Part shown: in pieces, positions 43,154 to 51,872 of the stretch
Layout of the letters: each line of letters starts with the position of its first letter
Numbering within the stretch: the first letter of the stretch is position 1
Notes under the pieces: generated by a model
What the model was told of the DNA's origin: nothing
The model's database searches: none
Seen by the model: the letters and a program-made list of their open reading frames with translations, nothing else
Translations under genes and position numbers: made by a program
Assembly: GCF_039614725.1 (NCBI RefSeq)
Contig: NZ_CP154859.1
Span: 2,294,001 to 2,358,000, forward strand
Source: Thauera sp. JM12B12
Lineage (GTDB): Bacteria > Pseudomonadota > Gammaproteobacteria > Burkholderiales > Rhodocyclaceae
Direction: 5' to 3'
DNA: 64,000 nt

Positions 43154-43828
43154 ATGAGTTGCTGGGCACTTCTCGCGCTCAAGCCTCCGCATCAGGGAAA
43201 GAGCCGGCTTGGCGGCACGCTTACGCGCCGACAGCGGGAAAACCTGGTCATTTCGATGTTTGAGCACGTGCTGGAGACGCTCGACACCGCAAGCGAGATC
43301 GATCAGATCGCAGTGATCACACCGGTTCCGGAGATACTGCCGCGAGGGGTGCATGCGCTCAGGGACCGTGGAGCCGGACTCAATCACGCGCTCGACGAAG
43401 GTCGCGACACGCTCACCGCTTGCGGTGCGACCGAAGTGCTCGTACTACACGCCGATCTCCCCTGGCTCAGCCCGGCAGAGGTGGACAGCTTCGTGTGCCA
43501 TGGCCGCAAGACGGGGCTCGCGCTCGCACCGGACCATCACGGTTCCGGTACCAACGCGATCTTCCTCTCCCCCCCGGGCACCTTCAGTTTTCGTTTTGGC
43601 ACCTCCAGTTTCAGGCGGCACCTTGCTGAGGCGCGCATGCGCGGGCTCGAGCCGGTCGTTAGCGCTCCGCGCGGATTCGCCGTAGACATCGATGAGCCAG
43701 CAGACCTTCAGCACTACCTCGACACGCGAGGCGGCCTTCTGGAGCCGCTCCTCTCACCTTGGAGTACAACGCGATGGACAGCAAGCCCGAAACACTTCTC
43801 GCCCTTGCACGTGGCGGAGCACGGCTGA
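43154..43828 (+). CDS. cofC: CofC/FbiD phosphoenolpyruvate or phospholactate guanylyltransferase
   Basis: The 224-residue nucleotidyltransferase has ALKPPHQGKSRLGGTLTRRQ at the N-terminus (nucleotide loop), VLHADLPWLSPAEV with the metal Asp, and GSGTNAIFLSPPGTFSFRFG, a CofC hallmark. It activates the phospho-acid used for the F420 side chain; bacterial forms (FbiD) use phosphoenolpyruvate, some use other acids. Its C-terminal 18 codons overlap the fbiC start by 55 bases, so the last residues (after about VDIDEPADLQHYLDT) are probably an extension. The ATG at 43154 fits the family. Confidence 0.87.
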   Translation: MSCWALLALKPPHQGKSRLGGTLTRRQRENLVISMFEHVLETLDTASEIDQIAVITPVPEILPRGVHALRDRGAGLNHALDEGRDTLTACGATEVLVLHADLPWLSPAEVDSFVCHGRKTGLALAPDHHGSGTNAIFLSPPGTFSFRFGTSSFRRHLAEARMRGLEPVVSAPRGFAVDIDEPADLQHYLDTRGGLLEPLLSPWSTTRWTASPKHFSPLHVAEHG

Positions 43829-46173
43829 ACGACGGGCAGGTCCGCGCGCTCGCAGCGCATGCGTCACCCGAGGCTCTGTTCGACTGCGCCGTTGCCCTGA
43901 CCCTGCAGGGGCACGGGCGGCTGGTGGGGCACTCCCGCAAGGTATTCATCCCGGTCACCCGCCTTTGCCGCAACGCCTGCGGTTACTGCACTTTCGCGAC
44001 CTCGCCAAAGTGCATTACAGCTCCATTCCTGAGCCCCGACGAAGTGCTCGATATCGCACGTGCGGGTGCCGCCGCCGGATGTCGGGAAGCCTTGTTCACG
44101 CTCGGCGAAAAGCCCGAACTGCGCTACCGCGCGGCACGTGAGGCGCTCGAGGGACTGGGATATGCCCGCACCGTGGAATACGTGGCGGCCCTCGCGGAGC
44201 GCGTGTTCCGGGAGACCGGCCTGCTGCCGCACATCAATGCCGGCAACCTCGAGGCGGCCGAGTTCCGCATGCTCCGCCCTCACGCCGCATCGATGGGCAT
44301 CATGCTGGAGACCACCGCCGAACGTCTTGGGCTACGCGGGCAGCCGCACTGGAACTGCCCGGACAAGCAGCCCGGGGCACGCCTCGCCACGCTCGAGGCC
44401 GCGGGCGCGGCGGGCGTAGCGATGACGAGCGGCTTGCTCATCGGCATCGGGGAGACGCCCCTGGAACGCGTCGATGCCCTGCTCGCACTGCGCGCCGTGC
44501 ACGAGCGCCATGGCCACCTTCAGGAAGTCATCGTGCAGAACTTCCGCGCCAAGCCGCGCACGCCGATGGCCGGCGCGCCCGAGCCCACGCTGGAAGAGCA
44601 CGCGAGGACGATCGCGATGGCACGCATGGTGTTCGGCCCACAGATGTCCATCCAGGCTCCGCCAAACCTGCGCTCTGGAGAACTGCGCGCCTTGATCGAT
44701 GCGGGCGTGAACGACTGGGGCGGCATCTCCCCCGTCACGATCGACCATGTCAATCCCGAGGCCGCTTGGCCCGAACTCGAGCGTCTTGACGCCGAGACGC
44801 GTCGCTGTGATCGCCTGCTCGTCGAACGTCTGGCGCTGGCACCGTCCTTTGCACGCAGGGCAGCACGATGGACCGAGGGCGAAATCCGTGCATCGGTGCT
44901 GCGCAGCACCGATGCGCAAGGCTGGGTACGCGAGGACGACTGGATCGCCGGCACCCGGATGCCGCCCAGCGCGTCGATAAGAAGGCTCATCACCCGGCCC
45001 GCACAGGCGCGGCCGAGCTCAGAGATCACCACGATCCTGCACCGGGCAACGGACGGTGAAACGCTGGACGAAGCCGCCATCGCGCGCCTGTTCGTCGCCC
45101 GCGACGAAGACTTTGCGGCCATCGTGCAGGCGGCTGACACGATGCGCGCCCGGCTTGTAGGCGAAAGCGTGACTTATGTGCGCAACTGCAACATCAACTA
45201 CACCAACATCTGCAAGCACCGCTGCGGATTCTGCGCCTTTGCCAAGAGCCACGCCGCAAGCGCCCTGCGCGGTCCGGCCTACACGCTCGACGCGGATGCA
45301 GTGGTCGACCGCGCGCACGAAGCCTGGGAGCGCGGCGCCCGCGAGGTGTGCATGCAGGGCGGAATCCACCCGGGCTACGACGGCCACACCTATCTCGAGC
45401 TCACCAGGGCGGTGAAGTCCGCAATCCCCGGGATGCACCTTCATGCCTTCTCGCCCCTCGAGATCCTGCACGGCGCGCGCAGCCTGAACCTGCCTTTGGA
45501 GGCCTACCTCGGCCGGCTACGCGAGGCCGGGCTCGGCTCCCTGCCGGGGACGGCCGCGGAGGTCCTCGATGACGAAGTGCGTGCGCTCATCTGCCCCGAC
45601 AAACTCGACACGGCCGAGTGGCTGGCCGTGATGCGCGCCGCGCACAGCAGCGGATTACGCACGACGGCAACGATCATGTTCGGGCACGTCGATACGCCGC
45701 TGCACTGGGCCCGCCACCTGCTGCACCTTCGGGCCCTGCAGGCCGACACCGGCGGCTTCACCGAATTCGTCCCGCTGCCCTTCGTGCATATGGAGTCCCC
45801 GCTCTGGCACAAGGGCAAGGCCCGTTCCGGCCCCAGCCTGCGCGAGGCGATCCTGATGCATGCAGTCCCGCGCCTCGTGCTCGGCGCGCTGCTGCCCAAC
45901 GTCCAGACCTCCTGGGTGAAGATGGGCAGCGAGGGCGCCGCCCTGTGCCTGCGGGCCGGTGCCAACGACCTTGGCGGCACGCTGATGTACGAGTCGATCA
46001 CCCGCGCTGCGGGCGGAGCCAACGGACAGTGGATGAACGATGAGGATCTGCGCGCCATTGCCACCGCGGCAGGCCGCCCCCTGCGGCGACGCACGACGGT
46101 CTATGGGCGCGTCGATGAAGAACAGGCGCATCTGGCGCCGGACAGCACCACGCTCACCGTCGCCGCAATCTGA
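43774..46173 (+). CDS. fbiC: Fused CofG-CofH, FO (deazaflavin) synthase
   Basis: The 799-residue protein carries two radical SAM domains. The N-terminal CofG half has CRNACGYC (Cys65, Cys69, Cys72); the C-terminal CofH half has CKHRCGFC (Cys480, Cys484, Cys487). Together they couple tyrosine and 5-amino-6-ribitylaminouracil to form FO, the F420 chromophore. The fused form is typical of actinobacteria and of bacteria that acquired the pathway. GGAG lies upstream of the ATG within the end of cofC. cofD/fbiA and cofE/fbiB, which finish F420, were not found in the window. Confidence 0.94.
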   Translation: MDSKPETLLALARGGARLNDGQVRALAAHASPEALFDCAVALTLQGHGRLVGHSRKVFIPVTRLCRNACGYCTFATSPKCITAPFLSPDEVLDIARAGAAAGCREALFTLGEKPELRYRAAREALEGLGYARTVEYVAALAERVFRETGLLPHINAGNLEAAEFRMLRPHAASMGIMLETTAERLGLRGQPHWNCPDKQPGARLATLEAAGAAGVAMTSGLLIGIGETPLERVDALLALRAVHERHGHLQEVIVQNFRAKPRTPMAGAPEPTLEEHARTIAMARMVFGPQMSIQAPPNLRSGELRALIDAGVNDWGGISPVTIDHVNPEAAWPELERLDAETRRCDRLLVERLALAPSFARRAARWTEGEIRASVLRSTDAQGWVREDDWIAGTRMPPSASIRRLITRPAQARPSSEITTILHRATDGETLDEAAIARLFVARDEDFAAIVQAADTMRARLVGESVTYVRNCNINYTNICKHRCGFCAFAKSHAASALRGPAYTLDADAVVDRAHEAWERGAREVCMQGGIHPGYDGHTYLELTRAVKSAIPGMHLHAFSPLEILHGARSLNLPLEAYLGRLREAGLGSLPGTAAEVLDDEVRALICPDKLDTAEWLAVMRAAHSSGLRTTATIMFGHVDTPLHWARHLLHLRALQADTGGFTEFVPLPFVHMESPLWHKGKARSGPSLREAILMHAVPRLVLGALLPNVQTSWVKMGSEGAALCLRAGANDLGGTLMYESITRAAGGANGQWMNDEDLRAIATAAGRPLRRRTTVYGRVDEEQAHLAPDSTTLTVAAI

Positions 46174-46210
46174 CAGCGCGAGGGTCCCGTGAAACCGAGC
46201 ACCCTCACGC

Positions 46211-46480
46211 ATGATGCGCAACGAGATCCCGGCGTTTCGGCTGCCCGAGTCGGTGATCGATGCGGAGCGCGGCCATATGGAGGCGCCTGGCGTGGCGTTC
46301 CACCCGAGCAGCCGGGTCGGCAACCTCGACGCGCTGCTCAGCGAAGACTGGGATGCGGCGTTCGTCGGCACCGGTGCCCCTCGCGGCCGCGACATCGACC
46401 TGCCTGGGTGCCAACGCGGTGCACGTGATTGTGCGCAGTGCCTTCGAAGCGAGTGTGCACCTCCCGCGCTCACCCTCCGC
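46211..46480 (+). pseudogene. Remnant of a GltD-like FAD/NAD(P) oxidoreductase
   Basis: From the ATG, RNEIPAFRLPESVIDAERGH, NLDALLSEDWDAAFVGTGAP and RGRDIDLPG match the middle of glutamate synthase small-subunit-like oxidoreductases. At about 46410 the frame jumps and LGANAVHVIVRSAFEA, which should follow some 60 residues later in the family, appears in another frame. Both ends are missing (a full member has over 400 residues). It separates fbiC from a transporter gene and shows a past deletion. Confidence 0.65.
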
Positions 46481-46548
46481 TGCGCCGCCACCCTCACCGC
46501 CCTGCAACCGCAGCTGCGCAGACCAACATCCGATCCGGAGAATCATCG

Positions 46549-48111
46549 ATGGAAGCTCGGAATCCCTGGGGTGTCTTCATCGCCCTGTTGTTCGGCACCT
46601 TCGTAACGATCGAGGCTGCCGCATTCCAGGCGCCGGCCCTGCCCAGCGTCACCCGTCACTTCGGCATACCTGTGAGCCTCGCGGCGCTGATCCTCGTCCT
46701 CTACTTCCTCGCGCTCACCGTCTTTGCCCCCATCATGGGCAGATTCGGCGATCAGCACGGCCGCAAGAAGGTGCTTACGGGCGGATTGCTGATCTTCGCG
46801 CTGTCCGAGTTCGCCGCCGCATGGGCGCCCAATTTCGCGACCTTCCTCGCCGCACGCTTCGCACAGGGCTTCGGCGTGGCCTGCATCCTGCCGGGCGTGT
46901 TCGCCTATGTGACCCATCTCTTCCCGGAACAGCGGCGCGGCACGGCCCTGGGCGTGCTGACCTTCACGATGACCTTCGGTGCCGCCTCCGGTGGACTGCT
47001 CGGCGGCCTGCTGATCGACCGCCTCGGCTGGCCGAGCGTCTACTGGATCAGCGGTGCCCTCGCGCTCGCCGGACTGCTGCCTGTCCGCATGCTGGTCCCG
47101 GAGATCCGCTCCGAGCGCAAGGAGGGCGCCTTCGACTATTCGGGCGCAATGCTGTTGTTCGCCACGATCGCCTCGCTGCTGTCCCTGCCGACCTGGGCCA
47201 GCAACTTCGGCGCCCGCTCACCGATCACGTGGGGAATCGTCGTGATCGGCTGCACCAGCCTGGTGGTGCTGTGGAAGCACAGCCGACGTACGGTCACACC
47301 GGTGGTGGACGCAGCCATCCTGTCGCGCCCGACCTTCGCACTGCCCTCGGCAATCTACTGGCTGCACATGCTGTTCTTCAGTGGCGTCGTGTATTCACTT
47401 GCCTTCTTCATCAACAACCGCCCCGGCGGCACCGCAGCGCAGTTCGGCTTCGTCACCCTCTTCCTGTACGGAAGCGGCTTGCTCAGCGCGCCGCTGGCAG
47501 GACGCCTGATCGACCGCTTCGAGCCGCGGACGATCTCGATCCTGGCCCTCACCGGAAGCCTCGCGGGCGCACTGCTCTTCGTCGGCATCAAGGTAGATAC
47601 GCAGCTCTGGGTGGTGATCGCGATCACCTGTGTGCTCGGTTTCAGCATGGGTGCGAACACGCCATCGATCATGAAGATGGCCTTCAGTGCGGTTCCGCTC
47701 CAGAAGATGGGAGCGGGCACCGGGCTGTTCAGCATGTTCCGTGATCTCGGTAGCCCGACGGGCTCATCGCTCTCGCTCGCCGTCTTCGGTGCCACGCTCG
47801 CCCATCAGACCCGCGCCTCGCTGCAACACCACGGCATATCGACCGGACTGGATCCGCAAACGATCGATGCGCTGACCGAGTTCGCCGGATCCCGCCGCCA
47901 GATCCTGCCAACGGATCTGAGCGCACGTGTTGCAGCGCAGGGGGTGGAAGCCCAGTCGCTGCTTCACCAAGCCAGTCGGGACGGCCTGGAAGCGGCACTC
48001 ACCAATGTGGGTTACCTGCTCACCGCGATGATCGGCTTCGCGCTCCTGCTTGCGCTTCGTCTTCGCAGGCAGGCATCCGCCTCGGTGCAGAGCGGCGCAG
48101 CGTCTGACTGA
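46549..48111 (+). CDS. MFS transporter, paralogue of the one at 15019-16599
   Basis: The 520-residue, about 14-helix protein shares long stretches with the other copy, for example FGTFVTIEAAAFQAPALPSV, FTMTFGAASGGLLGGLLIDR and YSLAFFINNRPGGTAAQFGF (the latter three differ only in a few positions). Motif A is GRFGDQHGRKKV. CGGAGA precedes the ATG at 46549. It follows the F420 genes and the oxidoreductase remnant in the same direction. Duplication with separate partners, one near side-chain operon A and one near F420 synthesis, suggests the same transport role for related substrates. Confidence 0.88.
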   Translation: MEARNPWGVFIALLFGTFVTIEAAAFQAPALPSVTRHFGIPVSLAALILVLYFLALTVFAPIMGRFGDQHGRKKVLTGGLLIFALSEFAAAWAPNFATFLAARFAQGFGVACILPGVFAYVTHLFPEQRRGTALGVLTFTMTFGAASGGLLGGLLIDRLGWPSVYWISGALALAGLLPVRMLVPEIRSERKEGAFDYSGAMLLFATIASLLSLPTWASNFGARSPITWGIVVIGCTSLVVLWKHSRRTVTPVVDAAILSRPTFALPSAIYWLHMLFFSGVVYSLAFFINNRPGGTAAQFGFVTLFLYGSGLLSAPLAGRLIDRFEPRTISILALTGSLAGALLFVGIKVDTQLWVVIAITCVLGFSMGANTPSIMKMAFSAVPLQKMGAGTGLFSMFRDLGSPTGSSLSLAVFGATLAHQTRASLQHHGISTGLDPQTIDALTEFAGSRRQILPTDLSARVAAQGVEAQSLLHQASRDGLEAALTNVGYLLTAMIGFALLLALRLRRQASASVQSGAASD

Positions 48112-48212
48112 TCCGGAGCCGTCCAGGCACTAAAGCCGCTCTCGTTTATCCACAGGGCAGCGCACGGCGCATGCAGCAGGAAAGTTCCGCACTGAGATCT
48201 GGTCTTTTCCGC

Positions 48213-48785
48213 TCACACACCGGACAGGTCCGCAGGCACGTCCACATCACGAAGCACGCTCGCGGGAGCTGGCTCCACGCGGTCTATCGAAGCCTGCAGG
48301 AGCACATCGCGCGCGCCTGCGTCGCCTTTGAGCCCGGTCAGTGCAGCGTACCAGCCCGCCCCGAAAGCAACCGGATGCCCTCTTCTCCCGCCATGCCAGG
48401 GCGCGGCAACGCAGGCAGGCGTCACCACGGCCCGAGCGACGCGCCGGATCAGCGCCGGCGGTATCCAGGGCATGTCACCGAGCGCGATCAACCAGCCCTG
48501 CGCCTGCGCGGTCTCGCGCACCGCCGCGGCGATCGTCTCGCCCATGCCGGCTTCGGCCGCCCGAGCCACGAGGACGCTGCAGCCAGCGCTTTCCAGAATT
48601 GCCCTGCGTGCATCCTGCCCCGGCCTGATCACCGCGACGCAGGCGCCGAGCGCACTGCACAGGTTGAACGCACTGTGCCAGAGCACAGCGCGCCCGTCGT
48701 CGAGCGGCTGCAATAGCTTGTCCCTCAGACCTGAAGGATCGAATCGCTGCCCGTTGCCGGCAGCAAGCAGAATGCCCTGCGTCAC
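48213..48785 (-). CDS. MobA/MocA-like NTP transferase
   Basis: The 190-residue nucleotidyltransferase starts VTQGILLAAGNGQRFDPSGL with the loop LLAAGxGxRF, then DKLLQPLDDGRAVL, LIALGDMPWIPPALI with the metal Asp, and PWHGGRRGHPVAFG. This is the MocA (molybdenum cofactor cytidylyltransferase) layout; a CofC-like role is less likely but worth testing because the F420 genes are 2 kb away. The start is GTG at 48785, with GGAG seven bases upstream, which avoids overlap with etfA. It is the last gene of the leftward etfBA unit. Confidence 0.7.
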   Translation of the reverse strand: MTQGILLAAGNGQRFDPSGLRDKLLQPLDDGRAVLWHSAFNLCSALGACVAVIRPGQDARRAILESAGCSVLVARAAEAGMGETIAAAVRETAQAQGWLIALGDMPWIPPALIRRVARAVVTPACVAAPWHGGRRGHPVAFGAGWYAALTGLKGDAGARDVLLQASIDRVEPAPASVLRDVDVPADLSGV

Positions 48786-48831
48786 GCGCGTTCTCCAGGC
48801 GTCGAGCGCTGGGGCCGGCGTCCCCACGCGC

Positions 48832-49779
48832 TCATCGCGCGGCAAGTTGCCCGGTGAGCGCCGGGACGACCTCAAAGAGGTCGCCGACCAGTCCGTAATC
48901 CGCCACCTGGAAAATCGGCGCCTCGGGATCCTTGTTGATCGCCACGATCACCTTTGAATCCTTCATGCCGGCCAAGTGCTGAATGGCACCGGAAATGCCC
49001 ACCGCGATGTAGAGGGCGGGCGCCACGATCTTGCCCGTCTGGCCGACCTGATAGTCGTTGGGCACGAAACCGGCGTCAACCGCGGCACGCGAGGCGCCCA
49101 GTGCAGCGCCGAGCGTATCGGCGAGCGGCTCAAGCAAACGATGGTAGTTCTCGCCGCTACCGAGACCACGACCTCCGGACACCACGATCGTGGCCGAACC
49201 AAGCTCGGGGCGCTCCGATTTGCTGATCTCGCGCCCGGTCACACGCACAAGCCCCTGATCGTCGGCCGCCTCGATCCGCTCGATGGCGGCCGATCCGACG
49301 GCGGCGGCGGCCGCATCGAAGGCCGTACCACGTACCGTCAACACGTCGACCGGCTGGTCGGACTCGACGGTGACGATGACATTGCCCGCGTAGATCGGCC
49401 GCCGGTAGAGGCCTGGGGCCTCGATCGCGATGACGTCCGAAACCGGTGCCACGTCGAGCAGGGCGGCGACACGGGGCGTCAGGTCCTTCCCGAAACTCGA
49501 GGCGCCCGCGACCACCGCCCGATAGACGCCACCACTCGCAAGCCGCTGCACGAGGGCCGCCATGTTCTCGGCCGTGCCGTCCCCGTAATGCGATGCCTCG
49601 GCCTTCAGCACGCGCGTTACGGACTGCACCGTCGACGCGTATGCAGCTACCACATCGCATGCGTCCCCCGCCACCAGCACATCGATTTCCCCGCCAAACC
49701 GGCTCGCCGCAGTGATGGCGCCAAGCGTCGCAGAAGCGAGTCGGACCTTGTCGTGTTCTGCAATAACCAGTGTTCTCAT
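48832..49779 (-). CDS. etfA: Electron transfer flavoprotein alpha subunit
   Basis: The 315-residue protein has the N-terminal adenine-nucleotide-binding-like fold and the C-terminal FAD domain with SGGRGLGSGENYHRLLEPLA, QVGQTGKIVAPALYIAVGIS and AINKDPEAPIFQVADYGLVG. It accepts electrons from acyl-CoA dehydrogenases with EtfB. It starts nine bases after the etfB stop. A second EtfA-type protein is at 55521-56468. Together with the EtfD-like gene at 51873 it gives a route to the quinone pool. Confidence 0.94.
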   Translation of the reverse strand: MRTLVIAEHDKVRLASATLGAITAASRFGGEIDVLVAGDACDVVAAYASTVQSVTRVLKAEASHYGDGTAENMAALVQRLASGGVYRAVVAGASSFGKDLTPRVAALLDVAPVSDVIAIEAPGLYRRPIYAGNVIVTVESDQPVDVLTVRGTAFDAAAAAVGSAAIERIEAADDQGLVRVTGREISKSERPELGSATIVVSGGRGLGSGENYHRLLEPLADTLGAALGASRAAVDAGFVPNDYQVGQTGKIVAPALYIAVGISGAIQHLAGMKDSKVIVAINKDPEAPIFQVADYGLVGDLFEVVPALTGQLAAR

Positions 49780-49788
49780 GTCCTGTCC

Positions 49789-50541
49789 TCAAATCGCCTT
49801 GGCTTCGTCGCGCAGCTTCCCGACCAGTTCCGACACATCGGCCACCTTGACGCCACCCTTGCGCGCAGGCGGCTCGGCGTAATGCGTGTGGCGCAGCCGA
49901 GGTCTCACATCGACCCCGAGTTCCGCAGCGGTCACGATGTCCAGCGGCTTTCTCTTGGCCTTCATGATGTTCGGCAAGCTTGCGTAACGGGGTTCGTTGA
50001 GCCGCAGATCCGCACTCACCACGGCAGGAAGCTTCACCTCGACCATCTCGAGGCCGCCATCGACCTCACGCGTGACCCGTAAGCCGGCATCGCCATCGAC
50101 GAGCAGGCGCGAGGCGAAGGTCGCCTGCGACCATCCGAGCAGCGCCGCGAGCATCTGACCGGTCTGGTTCGCATCGTCATCGATCGCCTGCTTGCCACAG
50201 ATCACCATCCGGGGCTGCTCGCGCTCGGCGACCGCCCTCAGCAACTTGGCGACCGCGAGCGGCTGCAACTCCGCTTCGACCTCGACCAGGATGGCCCGAT
50301 CGGCCCCCATGGCGAGCGCCGTGCGCAGCGTCTCCTGCGATGCGCCCCCCCCGCAGCTGACCGCGATCACTTCGTTGGCCTTGCCCGCATCGCGCAGGCG
50401 TACCGCCTCCTCCACCGCGATCTCGTCGAACGGGTTTATGGACATCTTCACGCCGGACAACTCGACACCGGAGTTGTCCGACTTCACCCTGACCTTCACG
50501 TTGTAATCCACCACCCGCTTGACCGGGACCAGTATCTTCAC
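49789..50541 (-). CDS. etfB: Electron transfer flavoprotein beta subunit
   Basis: The 250-residue protein starts [20 protein letters not shown] and has the AMP-binding segments [40 protein letters not shown] and [20 protein letters not shown]. All are typical of EtfB of the group that serves acyl-CoA dehydrogenases. It is the first gene of an etfB-etfA-mocA-like leftward unit and lies 39 bases downstream of an ene-reductase gene in the same direction. Confidence 0.95.
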   Translation of the reverse strand: MKILVPVKRVVDYNVKVRVKSDNSGVELSGVKMSINPFDEIAVEEAVRLRDAGKANEVIAVSCGGGASQETLRTALAMGADRAILVEVEAELQPLAVAKLLRAVAEREQPRMVICGKQAIDDDANQTGQMLAALLGWSQATFASRLLVDGDAGLRVTREVDGGLEMVEVKLPAVVSADLRLNEPRYASLPNIMKAKRKPLDIVTAAELGVDVRPRLRHTHYAEPPARKGGVKVADVSELVGKLRDEAKAI

Positions 50542-50580
50542 GTCCTTTCTCCTCTACAGAATGTTCCGCATATGGGCCGC

Positions 50581-51675
50581 TCAGGCCGCCACGGGGTAAT
50601 CGGTATAGCCCGCGGGGCCCGGGGTATAGAGCGTGCGGCGATCGAACTTCGCCAGCGGCAGACCCATGCGCATCCGGCGAACAAGATCCGGATTGGCAAT
50701 GAAGTGGCGTGCGAACGAGACCGCTTCGCCTTCACCACCGGCGATCGCGCGCTCGGCCGACTCCGGATCGAAGCCGTCGTTGAGGATGAGGCGCCCGGGG
50801 AAATACTTGCGCGCGAGCGCGAAGGCGTCGATGTCCGATACCGGCGCGCGCATCACGTGCAGGTAGGCAAGGCCGAGCGGCGCGGCCTGAGACAGGAGCG
50901 CCTCATGCGTGGCCGCCGAATCCACATCCCGCGCATCGTTGAAGGTGTTGCCCGGGTTCACGCGGAAACCCACTCGATCTGCACCGATGGCGTCCGCCAT
51001 CGCCTTCAGGCATTCGACCGCGAAGCGCACCCGTGCCGGCGCATCGCCACCGTAAGCATCCACACGACGGTTGGTCTCCGAGTACATGAACTGCATGGGC
51101 AGGTAGCCGCTGGTGCAGTGCAGTTCCACGCCATCGAACCCGGCTGTGCGGGCTCGCAGCGCGGCCATGCGATGGGAATCGATCGCGTGCTCGATGTCGT
51201 CCTGCGTCATCTCGCGAGGCATGTCGAAATCCTGCATCCCGGCTGCGTCGGTATAGATCTGCCCGTGGGCGCGGATGGCCGAGGGCGCAACGGTCTCCCC
51301 CCCTTCGGGTTTGATGCGCGAGCTGCCTATCCGACCCGAATGCATGATCTGCAGCACGATCCGCGCACCACGGGCATGCACCGCATCGACAACCCTGCGC
51401 CAACCCGCCACGTGGGCGTCGGTCGCGATCCCGGGTTGACGACAGTAAGCCTGAGCTTCGGCACAGGGCCACGCGCCCTCGGCCACGATCAGCCCGGCAT
51501 CGGCACGCGCAGCATAGTATTCGACCATTAGCCCGTCGGGCACACCGTCAGGCCGCGCCCGGTTGCGTGTCATCGGCGCCATCACGATACGGTTGGCGAG
51601 CCTCAGCGCCCCCAACGCGAGGGGCTGGAAGATCGCGCTCTCCCCGAGCTCGACACAGGGTTCATCGGTCTGCAT
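50581..51675 (-). CDS. Old Yellow Enzyme-family ene-reductase (NemA-like)
   Basis: The 364-residue FMN barrel protein has ALGALRLANRIVMAPMTRNR, LQIMHSGRIGSSRIKPEGGE and FDGVELHCTSGYLPMQFMYS. The conserved His-x-x-Asn/His pair at the active site reads HCTS, a departure from the common HGANGYL, so substrate specificity may differ. It lies between etfB and the EtfD-like gene in the same direction. Half-sites of the shared operator (ATCGTCC) lie upstream. Reduction of enones in a polycyclic pathway is plausible. Confidence 0.85.
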   Translation of the reverse strand: MQTDEPCVELGESAIFQPLALGALRLANRIVMAPMTRNRARPDGVPDGLMVEYYAARADAGLIVAEGAWPCAEAQAYCRQPGIATDAHVAGWRRVVDAVHARGARIVLQIMHSGRIGSSRIKPEGGETVAPSAIRAHGQIYTDAAGMQDFDMPREMTQDDIEHAIDSHRMAALRARTAGFDGVELHCTSGYLPMQFMYSETNRRVDAYGGDAPARVRFAVECLKAMADAIGADRVGFRVNPGNTFNDARDVDSAATHEALLSQAAPLGLAYLHVMRAPVSDIDAFALARKYFPGRLILNDGFDPESAERAIAGGEGEAVSFARHFIANPDLVRRMRMGLPLAKFDRRTLYTPGPAGYTDYPVAA

Positions 51676-51753
51676 GAATCACCGCTCCTCGAATCGCCGT
51701 GGGCACGACGCGGGCACCACCGCCAGCGCCTGCAAGCGCGACCTTTCCATCCA

Positions 51754-51794
51754 ATCGTCCCGCCATTCGTTTCCTCCAATCGTCCATGACCACG
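51754..51794. promoter_or_regulatory. Two operator half-sites ATCGTCC upstream of the ene-reductase
   Basis: ATCGTCC occurs at 51754-51760 and 51779-51785. The second extends to ATCGTCCATGACCACG, which matches the palindrome in its right half and the outer CGT of the left half. Both lie in the 197-base gap between the EtfD-like and ene-reductase genes. They are weaker than the other copies. Confidence 0.3.
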
Positions 51795-51872
51795 CAATGC
51801 TCCACTCGGCCTCCAGCACCAGCTTGGGGCCACGCCTTGGCGGCTCGGGCAAAGGTATGACGGCTCCGGCTC

